Source of the DNA: Polaribacter haliotis | GTDB taxonomy: Bacteria > Bacteroidota > Bacteroidia > Flavobacteriales > Flavobacteriaceae | Assembly: GCF_014784055.1 (NCBI RefSeq) | Contig: NZ_CP061813.1 | Span: 2,800,001 to 2,864,000 of the forward strand | Reading direction: 5' to 3' | DNA: 64,000 bases | Shown: piece by piece, positions 59,401 through 62,391 of the stretch | Layout of the letters: each line of letters begins with the position of its first letter | Position numbering within the stretch: position 1 is the stretch's first letter | Notes under the pieces: generated by a model | Seen by the model: the letters and a program-made list of their open reading frames with translations, nothing else | Told to the model about the DNA's origin: nothing | Databases searched by the model: none | Position numbers and translations under genes: made by a program

Positions 59401-61439
59401 CAACCAAAGACGAAGATGTTGTAAGTAAAGATGGAAACCCATTAAATGATGATTCAGATGGCGATGGTACACCAAATTACTTAGATACTGATGACGATGG
59501 AGATGGAGTTCCAACCAAAGACGAAGATGTTGTAACTAATGATGGAAATCCAGCAAACGACGATTCAGATGGCGATGGTATTCCGAATTATTTAGATGAA
59601 GACGATGATAATGATGGTATTCCAACCAAAGAAGAAGATGTTGTAACTAATGATGGAAATCCAGCAAACGACGATTCAGATGGCGATGGTACACCAAACT
59701 ATTTAGATAATGATGATGATAATGATGGAGTTCCAACCAAAAACGAAGATGTTGTTACTAATGATGGAAATCCATTAAATGATGATTCAGATGGCGATGG
59801 TATTCCAAATTATTTAGATCAAGATGACGATAATGATGGTATTCCAACCAAAGACGAAGATGTTGTTACCAATGATGGCAATCCAGGAAACGACGATTCA
59901 GATGGCGATGGTATTCCAAATTACTTAGATGAAGACGACGATAATGATGGAGTTCCAACCAAAGACGAAGATGTTGTTACGACAGATGGTAATCCAGCAA
60001 ATGACGATTCAGATGGCGATGGTATTCCAAATTATTTAGATGAAGATGATGATAATGATGGAGTTCCAACTAAAAACGAAGATGTTGTAAATATAGATGG
60101 CAACCCATCAAACGACGATTCAGATAACGATGGTATTCCGAATTATTTAGATCAAGATGACGATAATGATGGTATTCCAACGAAAGACGAAGATGTTGTT
60201 ACTAATGATGGCAATCCAGCAAACGACGATTCAGATGGCGATGGTATTCCAAATTATTTAGATCAAGATGACGACAATGATGGTATTCCAACCAAAGACG
60301 AAGATGTTGTTACTAATGATGGCAATCCATCAAACGACGATTCAGATGGAGATGGTACACCAAATTATTTAGATCAAGATGATGATAATGATGGAGTTCC
60401 AACCAAAGACGAAGATGTTGTAATTGTAGATGGCGATCCAACTAACGACGATTCAGATAACGATGGTATTCCGAATTATTTAGATGAAGATGATGATAAT
60501 GATGGTATTCCAACTAAAGAAGAAGATCTTGATAATAATGGCAACCCATCTAATGATGATTCAGATAACGATGGTACACCAAATTATTTAGATGAAGACG
60601 ATGATAATGATGGAGTTCTAACCAAAGACGAAGACAGTAATAACAATGGAGATTTCACAGATGATGATGATGATAACGATGGTATTCCAGATTATTTAGA
60701 CAATGACGATTCAGATGGTGATGGAGTTATAGATTCTGTAGATTTAGATGATGATAATGATGGTATTCCAGATTTAATTGAGAATGGTGGAGACAATACC
60801 TTAGATACAGATGGAGATGGTATTCCAGATCATTTAGATACAGATTCAGATGGAGATGGTATTACAGATCTTGCAGAGTCAGGCTCAGGAGCACCAGATG
60901 CAGATGAAGATGGAGTTATAGACGGTTCTTTAATTGGTTCAGGAAACAATGGTTTATTCGATGATTTAGAAACATCTAAAGACAGTGGAATTCTTAATTA
61001 CGGAATTAGAGATACAGATAGTGATGGTAAGAGAGATTTCCAAGATATAGATGACGATGGAGATGGAGTTCTTACAATAGACGAGTTTATGTTAGACTGT
61101 GATACAGATGGGGTTCCAGATCATATAGATGTAACTAATTGTGACTTAGTGCCAAATGCATTCTCTCCAAATGACGATGGTGTTAACGATACTTTTGTAA
61201 TCCCAGCATTATCTAAATATCCTAACTTTAAGTTAGAGATTTATAACAGATGGGGTAATCAAGTATATGATTATAGTAATAGAGGAAAAACAAGTCCAGA
61301 TTGGTGGAATGGTTATTCTACAGGAAGATTAACATTAAATGATAGTAAGCCAGTACCAGTAGGAACTTATTATTATATCATTAATTTTAATGATGGAGTT
61401 AGAAAACCAATAACAGGATGGGTATATTTAAACAGATAA
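35442..61439 (+). CDS. Giant T9SS-exported cadherin-like/TSP3 surface adhesin, 8665 aa (SprB-like)
   Basis: A continuous frame of 8665 codons, roughly 0.9 MDa and strongly acidic. Order: signal peptide (1-36, cut near SYGQ), DUF11-like module (about 37-135), TSP3 (about 258-368), Ig-like (417-509), three cadherin-like modules (512-846), TSP3 (847-1707), Ig-like (1753-1848), 41 more cadherin-like modules of about 110 residues (1850-6405), TSP3 (6405-6787), a unique beta domain (6794-7013), TSP3 (7047-8563) and a T9SS type B domain (about 8568-8665). Module boundaries are marked by N-D-x-P-V-A. It should be secreted through T9SS and displayed as a calcium-stiffened filament. The downstream SprF-like gene supports an SprB-type adhesin; a direct orthologue is not shown. 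Confidence 0.9.
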   Translation: MKNMHKLFNFNKIRVINTKKFLLFIAIGLLSTISYGQSVTMLANATAADGTDNAGDKITYSLAVSNTGAIALNNVAITNSLGTTLTYVEGDTNSNNILDPKECWVYSSSAYDVTATNITNNSLVNLFGFTSTEITSPIFHTHSETIHEDDIAFARVLAINDLDAVDDDFSATAVNGITGGASGDITTNDLLNGVAVTDTNIDITILNDGGLTGVTVDANGNISVPANSATGSYTITYKICEKANTSNCDTATVIVKVDGDTDGDGVLDSVDECNGFDDNADNDNDGVADGCDLDDDNDGILDTAENATSGNPFVDTNNNGILDYQDPAHPDFEDTNSDNIDDRYDIDKDGKIDQFDTDADGDGCNDVLEAGHKESATKAGEVNGTGYSATDGKVTGFTTAYTGSNSNVTSAGTAPTVTVQPPNRNIIVGGTTTFPITTDGTVFRWESSTDGGVTYNTILNGSVYSGATTSTLTITGVTAAQNNNKFRVIVSKTDYVCPVTSDAGTLTTFTNDPPVASSNTITVDEESTGTSLGLTAPSDPDGNTLTITVTGLPTLGVVKTSLGVTVTNGATLTPAEIAGLVYDAPTAYNGTDDPGDFTYTVSDGIAAPVTGTADISVSAINDLPVAVGDAGTALEDNPVTLTTIGSNDTDEDGNVVPSTIILIDPANAANTGKTGTPLVIAGKGTYTVDAAGTVVFTPEANFNGDADINYTIKDNSGFASNQALLDISITPVNDVPVAVADVNSTTENITLTVAAANGVLSNDTDVDAGTTLNVTTFTVDGQTKNANETATITGVGTLQINDDGSYVFTPEANYTGAVPVTTYNITDNNPGTPGTASSTLTITINPDSDNDGVADIADLDSDNDGILDIVEGQGIDPTADADNDGTPNYLDADFPGGTAQFDFDGDGIPNHLDLDSDNDAIPDVLEAGYVDANNNGIADEAETSVGANGFADGLETAAESGVAQTAPRNTDASSDIKSTLINSLDRDSDNDGISDTEEAFSNNVTFNDTTNDGIVDGFVDTDNNGWDDRISAPTLATFPTPLNSDADSLPNYLDLDSDGDGLPDTFEGNFLVVDGDNNGIVGTGVPADTDKDGLADTNDADFAGNVNSGFGFNADRDGDGVKNYLDIDIDNDGIIDNIEGQATASYVAPKGTDTDNDGIDDAYDVDTAGGVAIGYANTDGGSAPDYADTDAENDGIFDINEGFYKAIVLTNNLDADADGDLDIAKFVDVDGDGLHDDFDENKVVGATSNSNNATNVGQTPQTHPDDDPAAPGGDRDWREASAQDNDGDGINDIVDLDDDNDGILDTDEDQGTDDGDPRTNPTDSDGDGIPNYFDLDSDNDGIPDYTEAGGTDDPDGNGQPGLGVLDSGEVNANGIPTAVAVGLISSNLANPDTDGDLIKNFLDKDSDNDGIPDVIEAGGIDPDGDGEYGSGTANDSDSDGLADALDPYDDRDGNADESLGGTPIVVKSSDPDGIPDYLDLDSDNDTIPDNIEGQTTAGYIAPSATFTDTDGDGLDDAYDTSNGGTAIIPVNTDGTDNPDYLDLDSDNDKINDIVEYGNASADSTGVNAGDGQTENSVGTNGLDNSYEDADDYTDVNGNVANTLDEDNDLASGGDVDFRDILDADKDGIADFDDLDDDNDGILDTAETPSANPDADSDNDGIPDYKDSDIGTLNANGIVATYDADGDGIPNHQDTDSDNDGCPDVTEAGNLVSTTKPGELNGTGYGIDGKVTGFEVNKGYTGTNGNVTTAGTPVVISTQPSDQEGFINGSATFKVVSTGTVFQWQQSTDGGTTFTDLVTGGNYAGADTAELTISNLSTAENGYKYQVIVSKTDYACDIPSTPPATLTVSNNPPVAIDDNDAGNPFTTNEDVAITIPTIAANDTDVEDTTPDASTIILIDPNNSSNTGKTGTPLVIANVGSYTVDPLGNVKFTPVLNFNGDADINYTIKDSSNNTSNEATIDIAVTDVNDAPVAVNNTSTGLEGAVQTLTTIGANDTDVDGTIDPTTIILIDPNNPTGPKGSNGTPLVVPNVGTYSVNGAGTVIFTPLENFNGSADILYTVKDNDGLVSNQATLDINVTPVNDAPVAQPDSGTSAEDVTLNVLAADGLLKNDSDVDANPLSVTKFVVDGTTVTVDPTSGGSSTIAGKGTLSINKDGSYTFVPVTNFNGNVPQVTYTVSDGTNSVNSTLDITISPVNDDPVLVADTNSTNEDVTLTVAGADGVLKNDTDVDAGTTLTVSSFTIAGVAGSTNAGDPAVTIPNVGTFQMNADGGYVFAPAKDYVGAVPVITYTATDGTSPKTSTLTITIDPQNDAPVAEDDTATVNEDTPLTVAKADGLIDDNDTDVDGDTLNVTQFVVGGTTVAVTPTTPGVRAIPNVGTITVNTDGSYSFVPVENFNGNVPEITYTISDGTNTDNAKLNITVTPVNDDPVLVADTNSTNEDVTLTVAGADGVLKNDTDVDAGTTLTVSSFTIAGVAGSTNAGDPAVTIPNVGTFQMNADGGYVFAPAKDYVGAVPVITYTATDGTSPKTSTLTITIDPQNDAPVAEDDTATVNEDTPLTVAKADGLIDDNDTDVDGDTLNVTQFVVGGTTVAVTPTTPGVRAIPNVGTITVNTDGSYSFVPLENFNGNVPEITYTISDGTNTDNAKLNITVTPVNDDPVLVADTNSTNEDVTLTVAGADGVLKNDTDVDAGTTLTVSSFTIAGVAGSTNAGDPAVTIPNVGTFQMNADGGYVFAPAKDYVGAVPVITYTATDGTSPKTSTLTITIDPQNDAPVAEDDTATVNEDTPLTVAKADGLIDDNDTDVDGDTLNVTQFVVGGTTVAVTPTTPGVRAIPNVGTITVNTDGSYSFVPVENFNGNVPEITYTISDGTNTDNAKLNITVTPVNDDPVLVADTNSTNEDVTLTVAGADGVLKNDTDVDAGTTLTVSSFTIAGVAGSTNAGDPAVTIPNVGTFQMNADGGYVFAPAKDYVGAVPVITYTATDGTSPKTSTLTITIDPQNDAPVAEDDTATVNEDTPLTVAKADGLIDDNDTDVDGDTLNVTQFVVGGTTVAVTPTTPGVRAIPNVGTITVNTDGSYSFVPLENFNGNVPEITYTISDGTNTDNAKLNITVTPVNDDPVATDDTAGTDPGVAIDIPVLTNDNDLDGDTITVSNITVQPTNGTATINPNGTIKFTPNPGANNFSDSFTYEISDGKGGTDTAVVNVTVPISPFPPVANPDTNSVNEDTTLTVTAANGILKNDTDGNLDALKVVSFTIAGIPGTKTIGTVTSIPNVGSIKINEDGSYEFIPVANFNGSIPEITYTVTDSSGLTTDDTSTLNITVNPTNDAPVAVADTNTTPEDTKLTVTAANGVLKNDSDLDGDAISVKEFEINGTTSTVGTAVTLTEGVFTLLSDGSYTFTPAKDFNGSVPEVTYTMSDGTIDVDATLNISVTPVNDPPVAVDNLGNVANEENSVTIATIGTNDTDDGTIDPSTVKLIDPNNASNFGDSTTPLIISGVGTYTVNANGDVVFTPVANFNGPANIKYTIKDNDGVTSLNQATIGITITPTNDVPVAVADTNTVDEGATLTVTAANGILKNDSDIDGNPLKVTQITIGGTSYPAGTTATIPEGTLVVKSDGSYTFTPAGDFNGDFPQVTYTVSDGTTTTTSTLDIKVNPVNDRPVASPDTNTTNEDILLTVTAANGILKNDSDVDNDPLTITGYTVNGATRTINTDVVLTEGTLNIKADGSYTFQPALNFNGDVPQVTYTVSDGNLSATSTLDIKVNPINDAPTAVLDTNTVAEDVTLTVTAANGVLKNDSDIDMDGLTVTKFTVGGISYNAGDTVSLTEGSLKLNSDGSYSFTPVANFNGTVPTVTYTVSDGTNTSNTTLKITVTPVNDAPDLVADTNTTIEDTQLTVAAANGVLKNDTDKENNSISVTKFTVGGTDFTAGATATLTEGTLKLNADGGYVFNPAPNFNGSYPQVTYTATDGTDTATSTLDITVTPVNDSPVALTDTNATNEDTPLNVTAANGLLKNDTDPENDPLTVTQFTVGGNTFTAGNPATITEGVIKINSDGSYTFTPATNYNGPVPVINYTISDGTNTANSTLKLTVNTVNDAPTAVADTNTTTEDVTLTVTPANGVLKNDSDIDGDVINVSGFTVEGTSYLAGETATTAAGTIKLDSNGGYTYIPATNFNGDIPQVTYTITDGVLTASTTLDINVTPVNDAPVASPDTNSTNEDVTLNVPAATGLLNNDSDPEGNAISVTKFTINGTVYTAGTSATITEGVIKINADGSYSFTPALNYNGAVPVVNYTISDGSSTANSTLTLTINPINDAPTAVADTNTTPEDVTLTVTGANGVLKNDSDIDGNTITVSQFEVGGTTVTAGTPTTITEGTITVNTDGGYVFVPAANFNGTVPTVTYTVSDGTTDVATATLIITVTPTNDTPTLVVDTNTTPEDTALSVNAASGVLSNDTDIDGDTVTVSKFTVGGTTYNAGQTATIPSGTIKLNADGSYDYTPALNFNGTVPTITYTATDGVNTANSTLKINVTPVNDDPVATDDTSSTDPTTPTQSFPVEIPVLTNDTDLDGDSLSITSVTVPGKGTAVYDDKGTTDPSDDVIIYTPQLGFNNGTDTFTYEISDGNGTDTAVVTITVPQSAFSPVANPDTNVTDEEVTLSVADGTPKSLIKNDTDANLDPLRVTQFVVEGATITVTPTTPGTTVINNVGTITINSGGGYNFEPVKDFNGTVPVINYTITDDQGTPNASSTLTITVNPLNDEPVANPDMKTTPEDTTLTVTVANGLLSNDTDIDGDILTVKEFEIGGTTYPVGVAVDLPEGSLNINSDGSYSFTPAPNSTVDLPQVTYTITDGTVDTKTSTLDISVTSVNDAPVAEDDLNNTGFEDNPIIVNLITGNDTDDSPILPATIILIDPSNPGNTAVVGTPLVITGVGSYVADNTGKVTFTPEDHYFGPANVNYTISDDADPTLGLTSNAATIGITVTSVNDEPIVQDETNTTPEDTQLVVSGTSTDGLLNNDTDADGDPLTISTFEAEGTTYNAGDTAVLNDGTLSISSDGGYIFTPNSDFNGTIPTVTYNVTDGVITTPIAGTLDIEVLGVNDAPIALNDLGNTGLEDNPITTNVITANDSDDNPLLPATIILIDPNNPTNTAVVGTPLVISGVGSYIADNTGIVTFTPEDHYFGPANVNYTISDDLDPTLGLTSNVATIGITVTSLNDTPVVENKMNTTSEDTQLVVSATSPNGLLTNSTDADGDPLTISTFEAEGTTYNAGDTAILNDGTLKINSDGSYTFTPNENFSGAIPKVIFNATDGTDTVAGELDITVGSVNDAPVAVDDLGNTTNEDTDIEIALVGGNDTDDGAVVPSTIVLIDPSNPSNTGNLTMPLEIVGVGIYTLDNLGNVTLDPVDNYNGPANVNYTINDNDPTTPLTSNVATIGITVTAVNDAPIVADETTTNLIFEDTPYTESAATGLLINDSDTDGDPLSISTYIVDGKTYNAGQSANLTKGTLKINSDGSYTFNPAQDYFGPVPPITYNVSDGTTTTPASLTIAVVPVNDPPVAVADKNTTNEDTVLTVSQANGILANDSDIENDALTVTALMVNGNPATVGSPINLTEGVLQIEANGSYVFTPTANFNGTVPTVTYTVKDGTDTTTSTLDITVTPVNDVPVAIADTNTTPEDVAVSVNAANGLLNNDSDPENNTLAVTSFTVGGTTYVAGNTVTLTEGSLVINSNGSYTFTPALNYNGTVPTISYTLSDGTNTANSTLDITVTPLNDAPVATDDISSTDPGVSVIIPVLPNDTDLDGDTLTISSIVTQPGNGTVTINTDGTITYTPNPGFNTGTDVFVYQVCDGNGLCDTATVSVKVPKSLLPPVANPDVRFTSEDVTLTVAAANGLLNNDTDANPGETLTVTKFQISGTNYNPGDTATIAEGTITINADGSYTYVPAANYNGSVPVINYTISDGTGTAPASSTLTITVSGINDAPVANPDTNTTPEDTQLSVTAANGLINNDTDPDGTPLTLTQFVVNGITSTAGTTVTLTEGSLTVNGDGSYTFNPAKDYVGTVPQVTYTVTDGVENVTSTLDITVTGVNDAPIAVDDSVTTTEDTPVTISNITGNDTDDNTVDPSTVTLIDPNNPSNTGNSTTPLVVPGVGTYTVDNSGNVTFTPDPNFNGSADINYTVKDNDGLVTKTPAKISITVTPVNDTPNAVADVNSTTEDTPLIVSSANGVLSNDSDVEGTLLTVLEFTINGTDYPAGTTASITEGTLVINSDGSYTYTPALDYVGAVPQVTYTVSDGVNNTSTTLDITVTGQNDAPVAVDDSETTVQNTPVTVATITANDSDSDGTVDPSTVILIDPNNPTNIGDSTTPLVIANVGTYTVDALGNVIFTPEPEFTGVANINYTVEDDLGLVSNIAKVTITVQPDNDGDGIIDTVDLDDDNDGIPDTVENGGDDPLNDTDNDGIPDYRDTDNITKDDNNDGIDDKYDLDGDGIIDQFDTDGDNDGIPDVVEAGGTDTDGDGKVDNFTDTNNDGLDDTIATTPLTTPDTDGDGVPNYQDIDSDNDGILDNIEGQDPANYIAPSGTDTDKDGIDDAYDADCTPCGSITGSPINTPMNSDSDVIPNYLDIDADNDGIVDNIEWQTTSGYIAPGVDTDGNGLADVYETMPGSGIPISNPVNTDGTDTPDYTDTDSDGDGLLDTVEAYDTDGDNVAEPGKIFTGVDTDNDGLDDAFDLNPNGPTDSGAASNNNQDVTDFPNDQDPGTAEVDFRDKFTFGVLVDTDGDGISDDIDIDDDNDGIIDVVESLGFEPSSDPNDSSCILPNVSFKNPVYVAGSGTGSGTIGAKYRFENVVDVTGFGGSGGILDAIIEITDIQGGASLISIDNSTTGNPDAWQPEYTVPTPTGNKAEMAFKVILVNDNTNTLYNISRFSGVIYDIDGANARESVILSRPGLYAVDNATLLNVTDNPATGLVTFQGPDDTYAGVDLAPGLATFFSYYNSSSFNIRFSAKLLSASSNTNLGSVLFSGCAINGLFEGNNISTAPTQTNGENETIDDATNSGPGTFPVFTVNDGIDSDGDGKSDDKDIDSDNDGIPDNVEAQVTGSGYIAPNVGVVDTDGDGLLDAYDDNTTISGLSPVDTDGDKIPDYLDTDSDNDGLDDTKEAGFIKSTANNDADNDGLLDAYDDVDTGTGLFDVNDDQNGGASDLPNDDNTATTEVDFREIKDNDGDGIPDSVDLDDDNDGIPDTVEQNGNPNRDTDNNGIPDHLDLDSDGDGVNDLTESGFGQTDLDNDGVIDGSETGSGSNGLFDLIETTPESGATKDTPLDTDKDGTPDFQDTDDDGDGVPTKNEDVVSADGDPTNDDSDNDGIPNYLDIDDDGDGVPTKDEDVVTKDGNPLNDDTDGDGTPNYLDNDDDNDGILTKDEDVVTVDGDPTNDDSDGDGTPNYLDNDDDNDGVPTKDEDVVNIDGDSRNDDSDGDGIPNYLDEDDDNDGVPTKNEDVVNVDGNPTNDDSDGDGTPNYLDQDDDNDGVPTKDEDVVTVDGDPTNDDSDGDSIPNYLDQDDDNDGVPTKDEDVVTVDGDPTNDDSDGDGTPNYLDNDDDNDGVPTKEEDVVTVDGDPTNDDTDGDGTPNYLDQDDDNDGVPTRDEDVVTIDGDPTNDDTDGDSIPNYLDNDDDNDGVPTKDEDVVTVDGDPTNDDSDGDGTPNYLDQDDDNDGVPTKEEDVVTVDGDPTNDDSDGDGTPNYLDNDDDNDGVPTKEEDVVTVDGDPTNDDTDGDNIPNYLDNDDDNDGVPTKEEDVVTVDGDPTNDDTDGDNIPNYLDQDDDNDGVPTKEEDVVTVDGDPTNDDSDGDGTPNYLDNDDDNDGVPTKEEDVVTVDGDPTNDDTDGDNIPNYLDEDDDNDNVPTKDEDVVTVDGDPTNDDTDGDGTPNYLDEDDDNDGIPTKDEDIVNVDDNPRNDDSDGDGVPDYLDNDDDNDGIPNKDEDLDGDGDPTNDDSDGDGIPNYLDEDDDNDGVPTKDEDVVSKDGNPLNDDSDGDGTPNYLDTDDDGDGVPTKDEDVVTNDGNPANDDSDGDGIPNYLDEDDDNDGIPTKEEDVVTNDGNPANDDSDGDGTPNYLDNDDDNDGVPTKNEDVVTNDGNPLNDDSDGDGIPNYLDQDDDNDGIPTKDEDVVTNDGNPGNDDSDGDGIPNYLDEDDDNDGVPTKDEDVVTTDGNPANDDSDGDGIPNYLDEDDDNDGVPTKNEDVVNIDGNPSNDDSDNDGIPNYLDQDDDNDGIPTKDEDVVTNDGNPANDDSDGDGIPNYLDQDDDNDGIPTKDEDVVTNDGNPSNDDSDGDGTPNYLDQDDDNDGVPTKDEDVVIVDGDPTNDDSDNDGIPNYLDEDDDNDGIPTKEEDLDNNGNPSNDDSDNDGTPNYLDEDDDNDGVLTKDEDSNNNGDFTDDDDDNDGIPDYLDNDDSDGDGVIDSVDLDDDNDGIPDLIENGGDNTLDTDGDGIPDHLDTDSDGDGITDLAESGSGAPDADEDGVIDGSLIGSGNNGLFDDLETSKDSGILNYGIRDTDSDGKRDFQDIDDDGDGVLTIDEFMLDCDTDGVPDHIDVTNCDLVPNAFSPNDDGVNDTFVIPALSKYPNFKLEIYNRWGNQVYDYSNRGKTSPDWWNGYSTGRLTLNDSKPVPVGTYYYIINFNDGVRKPITGWVYLNR
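37980..40560 (+). repeat. TSP3 calcium-repeat block II of the giant adhesin
   Basis: This codes for residues about 847-1707, dense in D-x-D-x-D-G loops (DSDNDGIPDVLEAG type). Spacers carry patterned phrases such as NIEGQTTAGYIAP. The repeats are diverged, unlike the later 111-bp block. Confidence 0.8.
42018..44765 (+). repeat. Four tandem, almost identical 687-bp repeats
   Basis: The units start at 42018, 42705, 43392 and 44079, each 229 codons and two cadherin-like modules. By eye I find only three variable positions: an AGC/AGT codon, a GTA/TTA codon, and a GGG/GGA codon. Copies 1 and 3 have GTA and copies 2 and 4 have TTA at the second site. Confidence 0.95.
50010..51377 (+). repeat. Two diverged 687/681-bp repeats in the giant adhesin
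   Basis: The units begin at 50010 and 50697 (687 bp apart) and the next related unit begins at 51378. Each pairs one TIILIDPNNP-class module with one TNTTxEDTQLVV-class module. They share phrases such as TFTPEDHYFGPANVNYTISD but differ at many positions, so this duplication is older than the 42018 array. Confidence 0.75.
55820..56580 (+). other. Unique beta-rich domain between TSP3 blocks
   Basis: Residues about 6794-7013 of the giant protein contain no TSP3 or cadherin pattern. The segment has two cysteines (SCILPNVSFKNPVYV and FSGCAINGLF) near its ends and a Gly-rich core. It resembles the globular N-terminal parts of other flavobacterial adhesins. It is the only large non-repetitive domain in the protein and a possible ligand-binding head. 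Confidence 0.6.
57400..60660 (+). repeat. About thirty 111-bp (37-aa) acidic TSP3-type repeats
   Basis: The unit reads DEDVVTVDGDPTNDD then SDGDGTPNYLD then x-DDDNDGVPTK. I counted 30 units, including three shorter ones near the ends and at about 59290. Asp spacing suits calcium binding. Units differ mainly at N/E/D after PTK and in the VTVDGD/VTNDGN phrase, with V-T-V-D-G-D forms grouped upstream and V-T-N-D-G-N forms downstream. Confidence 0.92.
61141..61436 (+). other. T9SS type B C-terminal sorting domain
   Basis: The last 98 residues match the gliding-motility-associated C-terminal domain: VPNAFSPNDDGVND (from 8570), LEIYNRWGNQVYD, PVGTYYYIINF and a final GWVYLNR. This is the signal for export through the type IX secretion system. 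Confidence 0.93.
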
Positions 61440-61459
61440 TTAAGATAAAGGCAATAAAA

Positions 61460-62377
61460 ATGAAAAAAATTATAGTAATACTTGCAGTTATATTCTTTAC
61501 TGTTTCTGTAAAAGCACAACAAGATCCACAGTACACACAGTACATGTACAATATGAATATCATAAACCCAGCTTATGCTGGGTCATATGACGTTTTAAGT
61601 ATTAATTTACTAGGTAGATCTCAATGGGTAGGTATAGATGGAGCACCAAGAACACTTACAATGGGAATTAATTCTCCAGTAGGTAAAAATGTTGGTTTAG
61701 GTTTATCTGTTATTGTAGATGAGATTGGACCTGTTCAAGAACAAAACGTTTACGGAGACTTTTCGTATACCTTAAAAGTAGGAGAAAATGCAAACTTAGC
61801 GTTAGGTTTAAAAGCAGGGTTTACATTCTTTAATATTTGTTTACCATGTTTAAATGAAGTTAATGAAGGAGATCAAGCCTTTGTAAATCAAAATGCAAAT
61901 AAAGTAATGCCAAATATTGGGGCAGGTGCATTTTATTATACAGATAAGTTCTATGCAGGTTTATCAATACCTAATTTATTAAAAACTTTTCATTTTGATA
62001 AAAAAGGAGGGCAAATATCAAGAGCATCAGAAACGAAGCACTTTTTCTTTACATCTGGTTATGTATTCGATTTATCAAACGATGTAAAGTTAAAGCCATC
62101 TACCATGATAAAAGCAGCAGAAGGATCTCCATTATCAATAGATTTTTCTGGAAACGTTTTATTATATGATAAATTAGAATTTGGTCTTTCTTATAGGTTA
62201 GATGAATCTGTATCAGCATTAATAAACGTAAGAGCAACAAACACTCTAAGAATAGGATATGCATACGATTATACCTTAACAAACTTAGGGAATTTTAATT
62301 CTGGTTCACATGAGATATTTGTACTATTTAATTTCGATTTTGAAAGAAACAAAATTAAATCGCCAAGATTCTTCTAG
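61460..62377 (+). CDS. PorP/SprF family type IX secretion outer-membrane protein
   Basis: This 305-residue protein starts at ATG 61460; an upstream in-frame ATG at 61418 overlaps the giant gene and adds 14 basic residues before the real signal peptide (MKKIIVILAVIFFTVSVKAQ). The mature start QDPQYTQYMYN ... INPAYAGSYD is the PorP/SprF signature, followed by a beta-barrel. In F. johnsoniae, SprF is needed to secrete the adhesin SprB encoded beside it. Here the gene begins 20 bases after the giant adhesin stop, so it is the likely dedicated partner. Confidence 0.94.
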   Translation: MKKIIVILAVIFFTVSVKAQQDPQYTQYMYNMNIINPAYAGSYDVLSINLLGRSQWVGIDGAPRTLTMGINSPVGKNVGLGLSVIVDEIGPVQEQNVYGDFSYTLKVGENANLALGLKAGFTFFNICLPCLNEVNEGDQAFVNQNANKVMPNIGAGAFYYTDKFYAGLSIPNLLKTFHFDKKGGQISRASETKHFFFTSGYVFDLSNDVKLKPSTMIKAAEGSPLSIDFSGNVLLYDKLEFGLSYRLDESVSALINVRATNTLRIGYAYDYTLTNLGNFNSGSHEIFVLFNFDFERNKIKSPRFF

Positions 62378-62391
62378 TTAACAAAACAATT

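Noticed and set aside
58318..59514. A 398-codon open frame on the minus strand, with a 148-codon one at 57853-58299
   Set aside because: They are mirror products of the low-complexity GAT/GAC-rich repeats and translate to His/Leu/Arg-rich strings with no domain. They have no promoter.
57400..60660. A regular direct-repeat array that could be read as CRISPR-like or as a satellite
   Set aside because: The units are 111 bp, lie in frame inside the 8665-codon gene and code for TSP3-type acidic repeats. There are no short spacers and no cas genes.
61418..61459. Earlier ATG of the PorP/SprF gene overlapping the giant gene
   Set aside because: It would place 14 basic residues in front of a normal signal peptide that starts at 61460.
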